Positions 7,293-17,054 are shown, counted from the stretch's first letter. The stretch: 51,104 nt of DNA from Hallerella sp963629575 (GCA_963629575.1 CAVGIM010000015.1:1-51104); one strand, 5' to 3'. Notes: a model not told the origin generated them from the sequence alone. A program made the numbers and translations.

Positions 7293-8021
7293 CTAGAGCG
7301 GCAAACCTGTCTGACATTCCGGAAGGCTTTTCGGGTGAAAGCTTCTCCGATGCTCCGGCGTCAAGCCGTGCAAGCGGATTCCTTCTAGATGCGCCTTCGT
7401 GCCGTAGCCCGCGTTCTTTTCGAATCCGTAGCCGGGATATTTTTCGGCGAGACTTTCCATATAGCGATCCCTGAAAACCTTCGCGAGAATCGATGCCGCG
7501 GAGACGCTCGCGACACGCCCGTCTCCCTGGACAATCGCTAGCTGGCAATCTTCCGGGACGCCGCGGATTTTCAGGTTCCCATCGACAGCGAGCAATAAGT
7601 TCGCCCCCGCGGGAAACGAGCCTTTTCGCTCGATCGGAATTTCCGGTTCCGAAACGGAAAGCCCGGGAAAGCCCAATGCGGAAAGCGCGCGCCGCATCGC
7701 GAGGAAGTCCGCTTCGAGAATGTTCGTTTCGTCAATTTCACGGGCGCTCGCGCTCGCAATCGCATAGCAAAGGCATTCGTTCTTGACATTCTCGAACATC
7801 GCTTCGCGTTTTTTCCGGGAAAGCTTCTTGGAATCGTCGAGTGCAGAATCCGCCGGATTTTTCAGGACGGCGGCACAGGCGACAACGGGACCGGCGAGCG
7901 GACCGCGCCCGACCTCGTCGATTCCGACGATAGCGCAATCGGGATAGTTTGTACGCAATGCGATTTCCCCTTTCACAGGCGTCTGCGCATCTTGCAAGAA
8001 ATCGGGAAGTTTAAACTTCAT
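7293..8021 (-). CDS. rnhB: Ribonuclease HII
   Basis: RNase HII cleaves the RNA strand of RNA-DNA hybrids and starts removal of single ribonucleotides from DNA. The hallmark GIDEVGRGPLAGPVV carries the first two metal-binding acidic residues. It is followed by LDDSKKLS, AVDGN (third Asp) and the GDGRVASVSAASILAKVFRD helix with the fourth acidic residue, then the C-terminal GYG-x5-H-x8-HG-x2-P-x2-HRRSF block. I start at the ATG at 8021 (MKFKLPDFLQ), preceded by AAGGA; an in-frame GTG at 8057 would add 12 residues. From 8021 the protein is 242 residues, slightly long for the family because of an N-terminal extension and a short insert near residue 115. It is a single gene, convergent with cassette B2. 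Confidence 0.95.
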   Translation of the reverse strand: MKFKLPDFLQDAQTPVKGEIALRTNYPDCAIVGIDEVGRGPLAGPVVACAAVLKNPADSALDDSKKLSRKKREAMFENVKNECLCYAIASASAREIDETNILEADFLAMRRALSALGFPGLSVSEPEIPIERKGSFPAGANLLLAVDGNLKIRGVPEDCQLAIVQGDGRVASVSAASILAKVFRDRYMESLAEKYPGYGFEKNAGYGTKAHLEGIRLHGLTPEHRRSFHPKSLPECQTGLPL

Positions 8022-8113
8022 TTCCAGCGTCCTTTCCAGGTTCGAACCTAATTCCACACCAAAAATAACTTTCTAGATTTGATGCGGAAAATTTTCAACC
8101 ATAGGAATCCCTC

Positions 8114-11100
8114 ATGACTTTTGACAAATACCTGGAATCCGCCAAGTTGCACGGTTCGGTCAAGGACCTAATGACAAAGGGGCTCGCCGTCGAATTTATC
8201 CAGCCCTGGTACACGCCGCTTTCCACGACACCGGCGACGACGGGAATTGCGGTCGGCGGCATCGGAAGCACCTACACGGTCACTCCGGCGGGAACAACGC
8301 CCGTGACGAGCATGATTCCGGGCGTTCAGGTTCGCGCCACAGACCCGAACGACTTGCGTCTCCAGAACATGTTCTACCGCGAATCGGTCATCGGGAAGAA
8401 CGCTCCGCTCGCCATCCGGAACTTCTTTGAGTTTTCCCGCAAGAACCAGTTCTACACGCTGAAGGATTCGAGCGGAAACGCCCTCTTCGCGGAAACGAAC
8501 GAAAAGGACGCCCTGAAAAAAATCGGGAAAGTTCTCGCCGACAAGACGTTCTTCGAAACGAACAAGGACGCCCTTCTCCGCTGGCACACGGAATTCAGCC
8601 CGCGTACACAAAGGATGATCGACGCCGGCGAAACGACATCTCCCGAATTCAACCGCAGCGCGCTCATCGACTTCTTCGACGGAGAACTCGGCGAAAAGAC
8701 GGAAAGCAAGAGCGCCTTGACAGCCGCCTTTGGTGACGATTCCGAATTCCTGGGCGAAACGGGCTACGACGCGCAAAAAATGGAATACACGGCGGAATAC
8801 CCGATTTCCCGCACCCGGTTCCAGGGAACAAAGGGTGTACAGATGACGCGCTACCAATACAGCTACGTGATGCCGAACAGCGAACGCATTTCGAGCCTTC
8901 CCGTGAGCGCGGTCCGCTATGAACTTGTGAACCCGACAAAGGATGTCCGCGAAGTGACGCTCGTGCAGATGCAGGAAAACTATTGCGGCTACCAGGTGGC
9001 AAAGGACCGCCAGGGTGTCCAGGATTCCTCCTTCGTACTCGTTCCCGCGGCGCGGAATCCGAAAGGCGTCGAATTTGGCGCGTCTCTCGCCGACGGCAGA
9101 ATGGTCAAGGGCGTCGAATTCTACAACGAAAGAAATCTTTCCGAATGCGACTTCGACGGCTGCATGGGAATCAGCGCGACATGGAATCCGAAGAACGACG
9201 TGAACGTTTCGACAAAGCCGCTCTTCTACCGCGACGACCAGAAGACGGTTCTCGCCGGCGCGCTCCACAGCGGACGCGTGTCGAAGAACTTCGTGAAGAA
9301 CGTCTATAGCGGGCGCGAAACCGTCGCCGGAGCTCTTGTCGTCACCATCCGCCTAAAACCCCGCGAAAAGGCGAGCGTCCAGTTCAACACGGTTCTCGAC
9401 TTTCCGCACATCCGCATGAACGGCTTGGAATCGCTCAAGAAGTACACCGTCTTCTACCCGGAACCTTTTGGCCGCGTCCAGGCGATGCTCTCGGAAGCGC
9501 TCGGCTTCGACCGCGAATTCGAAAGGACTTTCGGCGAATCCTACCGTGCGCTCGCCCCGGAAAAAAGCCTTGCGAAACTTTTCCCCAAGGACAGGAAAAA
9601 ACAGGCGAACTTCCGCTCGCTCGCCCTCAACACGCTGAGCTTCATCCCCGAAGCGAGCGTCTGGGACAAGGACGACCGTTTCCTCGTCCGCGAATGCGCC
9701 GACTACCCGTTCTTCAATTCGCTCGACGTCTATTTCTACGGCAGCTTCTCCCTGCTAGCTCTTCTCCCGAGACTCGACGGCGAAGTGATGAAACGCTTTG
9801 CCGATGCGATTCTCGCAAGCGACCCGAAGACACGGCGCCACCACGAATACGTGAACCATCCCTTTGCGGATCTTCCCGAAGCGAAACTCGAAGGCCCGCG
9901 GGCCGTATGCGGAGCGGTCATCCACGATCTCGGAAGCCCCTTCGACGCAAGTCCCGACGCCTATGACTGGCACAACGTAAAGGAATGGAAGGATCTCGCA
10001 CCGAAATATGTGCTGATGGTGCTCCGCCATTACAAGTTCACCGGCGAAAAGAACATCGTCGAGTACTGCAAGGACGCCGTCTATGCCTGCATGGAATATC
10101 TGGAAAAAATGGTCGGCGAAGGCGAAAACTTTCCGCTCACGCACGGCACGGACGACACTTTCGACAACCTTTCCTCCAACGGAATTTCGGTCTATTGCGG
10201 TTCCCTCTGGATAGCGGGTCTCCGCGCCGCGGCAAGAATTGCGGAACTTGTCGGAGATTCCGCACGGTCGCTCGACTGGAACAAGAAGGCAGACGAAGCG
10301 GAAAAGGAATTCCACGCGGCGCTCTGGGACGAGAACGAAGGATACTTCCACTTTTTCGCGACGCCTATCGAAGCCAAGGACGTGAACTTCGAGCATTTCG
10401 ACAAGGTGGTCGAAGCGCTCGCCGACGAGATTCCGCTCTCTGGCACGGACACGCAAAAGCTCCGCGAACTGAACGACTGGCTCGACTTCTCCGAAATTCC
10501 CGAAGACATCGAACTTTCGAAGCTCGAACTCCGCAAGTTCAAGAAGGAATGGCTCTACGGCTCCTGTCCCGAGGCCTTCCGCGATTCGTTCCAGGCAAAA
10601 ATCGCCCTGGATTCCGACGACGTCTTTGCCGATTCCATGCTCGCGGATACCTACCTGCGGCTTCTCGAACTCGAACCGATTACCGACGACGCCAAGGGAA
10701 GGCGCACGCTCGACCGCATCTTCCGCACGAACTACAAGGCAAATTCCCCGCTTCTCGGTGCGGCCAACCTCGTCCACAAGGACGGTTCCCCGCTCGACGA
10801 GTTCAACTTCCAGGCCCACGACGTGTGGATAGGCATCCAATACAGCATCGCTAGCGGCATGATTTTCCACAAGTCGTTCGACGAAGCGCGCGAAATCGTC
10901 GAAAGCATGATCCAGAACCTCTACGACGAAGCGAAGGTCCCGTTCGCGGCACCGGAAGGATTCAACGGGTCTTGCAAGCTGCACGAAGACGCGATTGTAA
11001 AGCTTGGCGTTTCCCCCTCGGCGGCAAAGACTCTCGTTGCGGAACTCGAAAGGAAAGGCGCCCTCCTCGCCGATGGGAGAATCTCCCCGAAGCTTTCGAA

Positions 11101-11266
11101 AAACCTCGCCACATTCAAGAAGAGCTTTGGACCGATCGCGAAGAAGGCGAAAGTTTCCGAAGAGGCGCTCTTTACGCTTCTCCACAGCACCGCGCTCAAA
11201 TACACGGCGGGAAAATACTTCCGCCCGGGCATGGTGTTCGCCATCTTCCACGCGCTTTCCAGATAA
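8114..11266 (+). CDS. GH116-type glycoside hydrolase (glucosylceramidase/beta-glucosidase-like)
   Basis: This 1050-residue protein fits glycoside hydrolase family 116. The N-terminal beta-domain begins with TTGIAVGGIGSTYTVTPAG (~42-60), equivalent to the GG(I/L)G segment of the family. The (alpha/alpha)6 catalytic barrel shows DLAPKYVLMVLRHY, then LTHGTDDTFDN...GISVYCGSLWIAGLRAA (~675-706), where GH116 enzymes place the acid/base Asp. Later come YGSCPEAFRDSF and QAHDVWIGIQYSIASGMIF (~898-916). Family members are retaining beta-glucosidases or related enzymes acting on cello- or xylo-oligosaccharides or glucosylceramide. No signal peptide is present, so it probably acts in the cytoplasm on imported oligosaccharides. 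The gene has AGGA before its ATG, stands alone and ends at a strong terminator. Exact specificity cannot be read from the sequence. Confidence 0.75.
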   Translation: MTFDKYLESAKLHGSVKDLMTKGLAVEFIQPWYTPLSTTPATTGIAVGGIGSTYTVTPAGTTPVTSMIPGVQVRATDPNDLRLQNMFYRESVIGKNAPLAIRNFFEFSRKNQFYTLKDSSGNALFAETNEKDALKKIGKVLADKTFFETNKDALLRWHTEFSPRTQRMIDAGETTSPEFNRSALIDFFDGELGEKTESKSALTAAFGDDSEFLGETGYDAQKMEYTAEYPISRTRFQGTKGVQMTRYQYSYVMPNSERISSLPVSAVRYELVNPTKDVREVTLVQMQENYCGYQVAKDRQGVQDSSFVLVPAARNPKGVEFGASLADGRMVKGVEFYNERNLSECDFDGCMGISATWNPKNDVNVSTKPLFYRDDQKTVLAGALHSGRVSKNFVKNVYSGRETVAGALVVTIRLKPREKASVQFNTVLDFPHIRMNGLESLKKYTVFYPEPFGRVQAMLSEALGFDREFERTFGESYRALAPEKSLAKLFPKDRKKQANFRSLALNTLSFIPEASVWDKDDRFLVRECADYPFFNSLDVYFYGSFSLLALLPRLDGEVMKRFADAILASDPKTRRHHEYVNHPFADLPEAKLEGPRAVCGAVIHDLGSPFDASPDAYDWHNVKEWKDLAPKYVLMVLRHYKFTGEKNIVEYCKDAVYACMEYLEKMVGEGENFPLTHGTDDTFDNLSSNGISVYCGSLWIAGLRAAARIAELVGDSARSLDWNKKADEAEKEFHAALWDENEGYFHFFATPIEAKDVNFEHFDKVVEALADEIPLSGTDTQKLRELNDWLDFSEIPEDIELSKLELRKFKKEWLYGSCPEAFRDSFQAKIALDSDDVFADSMLADTYLRLLELEPITDDAKGRRTLDRIFRTNYKANSPLLGAANLVHKDGSPLDEFNFQAHDVWIGIQYSIASGMIFHKSFDEAREIVESMIQNLYDEAKVPFAAPEGFNGSCKLHEDAIVKLGVSPSAAKTLVAELERKGALLADGRISPKLSKNLATFKKSFGPIAKKAKVSEEALFTLLHSTALKYTAGKYFRPGMVFAIFHALSR

Positions 11267-11284
11267 TCCAGACAAAACGTCAAG

Positions 11285-11311
11285 GGCTTCCCCTGGAGGG
11301 AAGCCTTTTTT
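11285..11311 (+). terminator. Rho-independent terminator after the GH116 gene
   Basis: A perfect 8-bp stem (GGCTTCCC / GGGAAGCC) with a 5-nt loop is followed by six T residues, 18 nt after the stop codon. Confidence 0.9.
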
Positions 11312-11330
11312 GTAGGGACCTAGAGCTTTC

Positions 11331-13232
11331 CTAGAACTTCATCGCGAGAATCGTGATGTCATCGGCCTGGGGCGCTCCGTGCGCAAAGTTCCGCAGTTCA
11401 TCGAGAAGCGCAAGGCGAATCGCATCCGCAGAAAGCGCCTCGTATTTTTCGACGAAGGCCTTGAGGCGTTCAAGCCCGAACATTTCGCGCGCCTCGTTTG
11501 CCGCTTCCGTCACGCCGTCCGTATAGAGCAGGACCGTGTCCCCGGGCTTTACGAGCAGTGACTTTTCCCGGATAATCTTGCTGTTGTCCGCAACCATCCC
11601 GAGCGCGATGCCTCCGCTGCGAATCGTCTCCAGGCGATTTTCCGACTTCTTGAAATGCAAGATGTATTCGTGTCCACAACTCGTGTAGTGCAGGGCCTTT
11701 GAACGAGGATTCCATTCGAAGAAAAGGAGAGAGGCGAACATCGTTTCCGAAATGTGGTTCGAAAGGTCCGCGTTCACGTGTACAAGCGTCCGGTAGGTGT
11801 TCGCAAAATAACGGCATTCCGCATGAAGAAACGCATACAGCGACGTCATCACCATCCCGGCAGGGACTCCCTTTCCCGAAACGTCGCCGATGACGATTCC
11901 CAGATTGCCGTTCGGAAGATTTAAAAAGTCGAAGTAGTCGCCGCCGATTTCTTTCGCGGGCGTCATCGATCCCGCAAGGGATATTCCCGAAAACTCGGGA
12001 ATCGCATGTGGCAAGAGCCCTGTCTGGATATGAAATCCCAGCTGCAGTTCCGCCTGGGTCCTGGCGCGATTCTGCCGTTCGAGCGCAGCGTCATGCGCCT
12101 TGAGAATCATCGTCGCGTAGTGGGCGAAATTCTGGACCAGGTAATAGTCTATTTCCGTGAAGTAACGCTCGTACTGCTTGTTTTCGACGACAAGAACGCC
12201 CAAAAGCCGCTGTTCAAAGCAAAGCGGCTCGAGGATCAGCGAACGGATATTCGCCGCGCGGCTTCCCAGGGAAAGAATTCGTTCGTCACGACTCGCAAAA
12301 GGCATGAAAATGCCTGTCCGCGTCTCCCCGCATTCCCAGACGACATTCTTCCTGTCGGATATCGTTTGCGACAAGGCGATTTTCCTCAGGGTTTCCAGAT
12401 GCGTGAAGCTCACTTCGTTTCCGGCGACAAGCGGAAAAAAGACGCCATGGAGATCCGAGCAGCGGAAAAGCCTCTCCTTTTCGTCCCAGATATAGACGGC
12501 GGCGGATTTCGCCTCGATGCCTTCCGAAAGGGTCGAAAGAAAATTCGACAGCGATTCGTGCAAGTCCGAAAAGTCATCGACCGTCTCGCCCATCTTCGCG
12601 ACAATCCGATGGTTGACCCGGCGTTCTTCCTCGTAGGATTCGGCAATCCTGTCCTTGCGCAAGATCCAGTTCTGCAAGCGGCGAACGAAGACATAGGCTA
12701 TCTGAAAAAGGAAAAGCAGGCGAAAGACAGGCAAGACCAGGCAAAGCGATAACGCATAGAAGCAATAGACCAGATGCAGTCTGGGCTTCGGGTAGAACGA
12801 TCGCGAGGAATAGAGCCTATCGCAAAAGAACGCGAACAGGACCGCGGCAAACAGAGGCAAGAGAAAAACGGCCGGTCGAACGACATACGTCGAAACGACG
12901 AGGACAGCGGAGAAAAGGACAAGCCCTAGAATTCCGCGCAAGAGAAAGGGCTTTTTCGGCGGTTCTTCGCTCTTTCGGTTTTCTTCCCGAATCCACAGGA
13001 CGGTAAAAAAGAAAAGAAGCGCGAGATCGCCCAGGGAAACCAGCGGACGGATAAAGTCCGACTCCGACACGAAGCGAACGGCGATTCCGTGCCACAGAAA
13101 AAAAATGCAGGAAAACACGAACCACGACAACCGATACCGAACGCACGACCTGTCGCGAAACTCGACTATCAGCGTAAAGAGCGGAAACGCGGCAAGCAGC
13201 GGAATAAAGGACTGTAGAATCAGTTGCAGCAC
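11331..13232 (-). CDS. Membrane-bound SpoIIE/RsbU-type PP2C serine phosphatase with GAF domain
   Basis: The first ~185 residues contain about six hydrophobic segments, so the protein is anchored in the inner membrane. A GAF sensor domain follows (~222-375, ending LLGVLVVENKQ...FTEIDYYLVQNFA). The linker ELQLGFHIQTGLLP is typical before a SpoIIE/RsbU phosphatase domain. That domain (~405-633) shows GGDYFDF, GDVSGKGVPAGMVM, LLYTDGVTEA and ADDITILAMKF, including the metal-binding Asp residues. Such enzymes dephosphorylate STAS-domain anti-sigma antagonists; a STAS/HATPase set lies at 29.9-31.4 kb and is a plausible partner. The start is a GTG at 13232 with no ribosome binding site and a TATCTT at 13239-13244, only 6 nt upstream. 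It is the last gene of the scpB-mutS-HD block. Confidence 0.9.
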   Translation of the reverse strand: MLQLILQSFIPLLAAFPLFTLIVEFRDRSCVRYRLSWFVFSCIFFLWHGIAVRFVSESDFIRPLVSLGDLALLFFFTVLWIREENRKSEEPPKKPFLLRGILGLVLFSAVLVVSTYVVRPAVFLLPLFAAVLFAFFCDRLYSSRSFYPKPRLHLVYCFYALSLCLVLPVFRLLFLFQIAYVFVRRLQNWILRKDRIAESYEEERRVNHRIVAKMGETVDDFSDLHESLSNFLSTLSEGIEAKSAAVYIWDEKERLFRCSDLHGVFFPLVAGNEVSFTHLETLRKIALSQTISDRKNVVWECGETRTGIFMPFASRDERILSLGSRAANIRSLILEPLCFEQRLLGVLVVENKQYERYFTEIDYYLVQNFAHYATMILKAHDAALERQNRARTQAELQLGFHIQTGLLPHAIPEFSGISLAGSMTPAKEIGGDYFDFLNLPNGNLGIVIGDVSGKGVPAGMVMTSLYAFLHAECRYFANTYRTLVHVNADLSNHISETMFASLLFFEWNPRSKALHYTSCGHEYILHFKKSENRLETIRSGGIALGMVADNSKIIREKSLLVKPGDTVLLYTDGVTEAANEAREMFGLERLKAFVEKYEALSADAIRLALLDELRNFAHGAPQADDITILAMKF

Positions 13233-13244
13233 GAAAGAAAGATA
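13233..13244 (-). promoter_or_regulatory. Candidate -10 element 6 nt before the phosphatase GTG
   Basis: TATCTT (minus strand, 13239-13244) is followed by six bases and then the GTG start. No Shine-Dalgarno sequence is present. It would produce a leaderless mRNA from inside the scpB-mutS-HD-phosphatase block. There is no matching -35 box. Confidence 0.4.
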
Positions 13245-13256
13245 ACAAACGATTTT

Positions 13257-13781
13257 CTAGGCGGAATGTCCAAAATTCGTTTCCATAAAATTTTGAATCC
13301 ACTTGCGGTGTCCTTCCGGCGGAACCTCCTGCATTCTCTGCGCGAGCTTCTTTCCAAAGGAAGTCGCCATTTTCTTCGGATCGGGCACTATCCCGACGCG
13401 GCCCAGATCGAGCCTGTCCGCATCGTAGCACGTATCGATCGTCGCATCCCCGCTAGAATGTTCCGTCGTATGGTTTTCGCACGCATGCAGCAATTTTTCA
13501 AGCCGCGCCCTGTCTAGCGAGAACCTTTTTCCGACAAGCTTCCGGGCAAAATCCGCCCCAAGCCTTCCATGCTCCTCGTCATAGCCATCCGAAACGCGCC
13601 GCGAATCGTGAAAGAGAGCAAAAAGCCGAACGACGGTCCTGTCTGCAAGCGTCTCGCGCGAAAGCAGAAGCCCGTTGGTTTCCACCTGGTGCCAGTGCAA
13701 GAGACCGTGTACGGACCTATCGCCTATCAGGCGGTTTTCGTAGATAAAGTCTTCGAGCGCGGAAAAGTCGATATCGTCCAT
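13257..13781 (-). CDS. HD-domain phosphohydrolase-like protein
   Basis: This 174-residue protein has the sequential metal-binding pattern of the HD superfamily: His in SVHGLLHWHQV (25-32), the HD dyad in ALFHDSRR (58-59), His in CENHTTEH (101-108) and Asp in CYDADRLDLGRVG (118-130). Such proteins hydrolyse phosphomonoesters or phosphodiesters, often of nucleotides; the substrate here is unknown. The gene starts 1 nt after the mutS stop codon, so it is very likely translated from the mutS message. It is followed 24 nt later by the SpoIIE-type phosphatase gene. Confidence 0.8.
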   Translation of the reverse strand: MDDIDFSALEDFIYENRLIGDRSVHGLLHWHQVETNGLLLSRETLADRTVVRLFALFHDSRRVSDGYDEEHGRLGADFARKLVGKRFSLDRARLEKLLHACENHTTEHSSGDATIDTCYDADRLDLGRVGIVPDPKKMATSFGKKLAQRMQEVPPEGHRKWIQNFMETNFGHSA

Positions 13782-13782
13782 G

Positions 13783-16383
13783 TCACTTTCCGTAATAGGC
13801 CTTGAGTTCCGAAAGTTTCGAAAGCGCTTCGAGAGGCGTCATTTCTTCCGGTTTCAGTCGTCGGATTTCTTCGAGCAATAGCTGCGGATTCTCGTCCGGC
13901 GGCGCAAAGATGTCGGTCTGCGGCTTTTCCATCAGCTGTTGCCTGTGCCGCGAATCGCTCGGATCGACTTGCTGCTTTTCTAAGCGCAAGAGAATCTTCC
14001 TCGCCCGACGAACGACTTCTGTCGGAAGCCCCGCCATTTCCGCCACGTGGATGCCATAGCTCGAATCGCAGGCGCCCGGCACAATCCTGTGCAAAAAGAC
14101 AAGCTTTTCGCCGTCCTCCTTCACCGCTATCTGGTAATTTCCCGCGTGGGCTAGCGAATCCGCGAGAGTCGTCATTTCGTGGTAGTGCGTCGCAAACAAG
14201 GTGATAGCCGCGCGTTTCGGATTGTCGTGCAGAGTCTCGAAAATGGCCCAGGCGATGGAAAGTCCGTCAAACGTGCTGGTTCCCCGCCCGATTTCGTCGA
14301 GCAGGACAAGGCTCCTCTCGGTTGCGTTCCGGAGGATGTTGGCCGTTTCTATCATCTCGACCATGAACGTGGAAAGCCCGCGCGAAAGGCGATCGCTCGC
14401 TCCGACCCGCGTAAAAATCCTATCGACGACCCCGATTCGCGCAAATTCCGCAGGGACAAACGATCCGATTTGCGCCATCAGTACAATTAGTCCCGTCTGC
14501 CGGAGATAGGTCGATTTACCCGCCATGTTCGGACCCGTGATGAGCATCATGCGGTCCGCTTCCGGCGAGAGCGAAACGTCGTTCGGCACAAAGGGAACGT
14601 CCGGGTTCGCAGCGACAATGACCGGGTGGAATCCTCCGCGGATTTCTATTCCCGTTCCGTCAAAGACCTCGGCGCGTGAATAGCCGCGCTTGCGGGCCGC
14701 CACCGAAAGGCTGTAAAAGACATCCGTTTCCGCAACGGCGGAAGCTATCTGCTGAAGCTCGTTCCGGGACGCATTCACCGATTCGCGAAGCCGCGTAAAG
14801 ATGCGGTATTCAAAGTCGTGAATCCGGCTTTCCGCACTGGAAATTATCGTTTCGCATTCTTTCATCTCGGGCGTGATATAGCGCTCCGCGTTCACCGTCG
14901 TCTGCTTGCGGATATATTCCGGCGGAATCTTGTCCGTGTGAACCTTGGAAACTTCGATGTAATAGCCAAAGACTCGATTGTAGCCGACTTTCAGGGAATT
15001 GATGCCCAGGCGTTCCCGTTCGCGGGTTTCCAGCGAAGCTATCCATTCCCGGCGATCCTTGATTTCCGCATTCATCCGGTCGAGTTCCGGATCCGCGCCT
15101 TCCCGGATCATGCCGCCCTCGCGGACAGTCATCGGAAGGTCGTCTTTCAGCATTCGGAGAATCTGTTCGCCCTTGCCTTCCGCCGAAAGCAGCGTTTCCG
15201 CAAGCGACCTGAAGACAGGCGACTTCAGGGCGGAAAGCGCTTCCGCGACCTTCACCGCTTTCGAAAGAGAGCGACCCATGCCATACAGGTCGCGCGCGTT
15301 CGCCCGCCCGCTCCCCACGCGTCCCATCAGACGTTCCATGTCGAGAATTTCGCGAAGAGCCGCCTTCAATTCGTCGAGAGCTATCGGACTTGCGACAAGT
15401 TCCGCGACGGCTTCCGAGCGTTCCGCAATCCGACCGACAGAAACGAGCGGGTGCGAAATCCATTCCCGAAGGCGTCTTCCGCCCATCGCCGTCACCGTAT
15501 AGTCCAGAACAAAAACCAGCGTACTCTGCACATCGTCCGCGTTCAACGGCCGCACAAGTTCCAGGTTCCGGAGCGTCGCCGGATCGAGCACCATGTAGTC
15601 GCCAAGATCCAGAAGTTCCAGATGCGTGATATGCGAAAGTTCGGATTTTTTCTGATCGACTAGATACCAGAGTATCGCGCCCGCGACCCGGGTCTTTTCC
15701 GGCATCCCGTCAAGCCCGAGCGATTCCAGGCTCGCCGCGTTAAAGTGCCCAAGAAGAATCTCCGAAGCGTTCTTCCATTCGTAATGGGATTCTTCGATGC
15801 GTGTCACGAGGACGGATTCCCCGCGGGCCAAGTCCGCAACGGACTTCGGAAGTTCCATCCCGGCGGGAAGGAGAATTTCCTTGGGCATCCGGCGGGCAAA
15901 CTCGCTTTCGAAATTCGGCAGGGGCGCTTCCGAAACGGCAAAATATCCTGTCGTCACGTCGGCAAAGGCAAACGCGACGGAGCTTTTCCCGGGAAGAACT
16001 GCGCAGAGGTAGCTTGCCACCTTCGCATCGAGAATTCCCTCGTTCATCGAGGTTCCCGCGCTGATGATTTCGACGATTGCCCGCTTGACGATTCCCTTCG
16101 CGAGCTTTGGATCCTCGACCTGTTCGCAGACGGCGACCTTGTAACCGGCAGCGACCATCTTCGGAAAGTAGCGCTCGGAGGCATGGTGCGGAAAGCCGCA
16201 AAGCGGCGTGTTTCCCGAAGCCCCGTTGTTCCGGCTGGTGAGAGTCAGGCCCAGAATCTTCGACGCTATCTCGGCGTCCTTTTCGAACAGCTCGAAAAAG
16301 TCCCCCATCCGAAAGAACAGGATGCAGTCGGGATTCTGCGCCTTGATTTCGTAATACTGTTGCATCAGAGGGGTTGCGCTCAT
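13783..16383 (-). CDS. mutS: DNA mismatch repair protein MutS
   Basis: MutS recognises mismatches and small loops and recruits MutL. The 866-residue length is typical (E. coli 853). The N-terminal mismatch-binding domain has MQQYYEIKAQNPDCILFFRMGDFFELF with the Phe-x-Glu of the family (GDFFELF), then the clamp and core domains. The C-terminal ATPase has Walker A GPNMAGKST (~612), VDRIFTRVGASD, the Walker B DEIGRGTSTFDG, and the His switch ATHYHE. The start overlaps the scpB stop by four bases (ATGA), indicating translational coupling, and the HD-domain gene follows after 1 nt. This is the MutS1 repair type, with no sign of the MutS2 Smr domain. Confidence 0.98.
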   Translation of the reverse strand: MSATPLMQQYYEIKAQNPDCILFFRMGDFFELFEKDAEIASKILGLTLTSRNNGASGNTPLCGFPHHASERYFPKMVAAGYKVAVCEQVEDPKLAKGIVKRAIVEIISAGTSMNEGILDAKVASYLCAVLPGKSSVAFAFADVTTGYFAVSEAPLPNFESEFARRMPKEILLPAGMELPKSVADLARGESVLVTRIEESHYEWKNASEILLGHFNAASLESLGLDGMPEKTRVAGAILWYLVDQKKSELSHITHLELLDLGDYMVLDPATLRNLELVRPLNADDVQSTLVFVLDYTVTAMGGRRLREWISHPLVSVGRIAERSEAVAELVASPIALDELKAALREILDMERLMGRVGSGRANARDLYGMGRSLSKAVKVAEALSALKSPVFRSLAETLLSAEGKGEQILRMLKDDLPMTVREGGMIREGADPELDRMNAEIKDRREWIASLETRERERLGINSLKVGYNRVFGYYIEVSKVHTDKIPPEYIRKQTTVNAERYITPEMKECETIISSAESRIHDFEYRIFTRLRESVNASRNELQQIASAVAETDVFYSLSVAARKRGYSRAEVFDGTGIEIRGGFHPVIVAANPDVPFVPNDVSLSPEADRMMLITGPNMAGKSTYLRQTGLIVLMAQIGSFVPAEFARIGVVDRIFTRVGASDRLSRGLSTFMVEMIETANILRNATERSLVLLDEIGRGTSTFDGLSIAWAIFETLHDNPKRAAITLFATHYHEMTTLADSLAHAGNYQIAVKEDGEKLVFLHRIVPGACDSSYGIHVAEMAGLPTEVVRRARKILLRLEKQQVDPSDSRHRQQLMEKPQTDIFAPPDENPQLLLEEIRRLKPEEMTPLEALSKLSELKAYYGK

Positions 16384-17054
16384 GGAGTCCCCATCGAAAG
16401 TTCAATCTGGGAAGGATCGGATTTTGGCGAACTTGCCGCACCCGGCTTTTCGTTTTGCGCGTAATTAGGAACGATTTCGTTCGCGTTCAGGAGTTCCTGG
16501 AATTCGCGGAGACGCGGCAGGTCCTCGGGAATCCTGTTGATGCCGAAATACTTGAGAAAGTCGTCCGTCGTCACGTAGGTGTAGGGATTTCCCACCGTTT
16601 CCGCCCGCGCGCCGAGAGCGATAAGCTTTTTTTCGAGAAGGCTTTTCAGCGGTCCATCGCAGGAAACGCCTCGCACCTGTTCAAGGGCCGCGCGGGTAAT
16701 CGGCTGCTGGTAGGCGACAATCGCAAGCGTTTCGAGAGCCGCCTGGGAAAGCCTCCGCGCGCTCGCGTCCGGAAAGAGCTTTCGCACCCACGGATAATAC
16801 CGGGCACGCGTTCGAAAGCGATAGCCTCCGGCCTGTTCCACGATTTCAAAGGGAGCGTCGATTTTGTTCAGGTTGTCGTTCGCAAGGCGAAGCGCCTCGG
16901 AAACGGTCTTCGCATCCAGAAAGTCGCCGATGATTTCCTTCAGCTTTCGAAGCGTCACGACATCGGGCGACGCAAAGACTAGAGCCTGCACGATTCGCGC
17001 GAGATCCTCGTTCGATTCGACTTTCGGGAGTTCCGATACTTCTTCTTCTGCCAT
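16380..17054 (-). CDS. scpB: Segregation and condensation protein B
   Basis: ScpB is the winged-helix (kite) subunit that binds ScpA and the SMC complex in chromosome condensation. The sequence has the twin winged-helix hallmarks: IVQALVFASPDVVTLRKLKEIIGD, then YRFRTRARYYPWVRKLF, the SQAALETLAIVAYQQPITRAALEQVRGVSCDG signature and ALGARAETVGNPYTYVTTDDFLKYFGI. I choose the ATG at 17054 (MAEEEVSELP). It lies 7 nt after TAAATT with TTGATG 17 bp further upstream. An ATG at 17090 would add 12 residues but would overlap that promoter. No ribosome binding site precedes 17054. The gene leads the scpB-mutS-HD-phosphatase block; scpA is not in the window. Confidence 0.93.
   Translation of the reverse strand: MAEEEVSELPKVESNEDLARIVQALVFASPDVVTLRKLKEIIGDFLDAKTVSEALRLANDNLNKIDAPFEIVEQAGGYRFRTRARYYPWVRKLFPDASARRLSQAALETLAIVAYQQPITRAALEQVRGVSCDGPLKSLLEKKLIALGARAETVGNPYTYVTTDDFLKYFGINRIPEDLPRLREFQELLNANEIVPNYAQNEKPGAASSPKSDPSQIELSMGTP

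Noticed and set aside
9755..11275. 506-codon open frame opposite the GH116 gene
   Set aside because: It runs across the real catalytic domain in antisense, has no start signal, and is rich in Arg and Glu typical of shadows.
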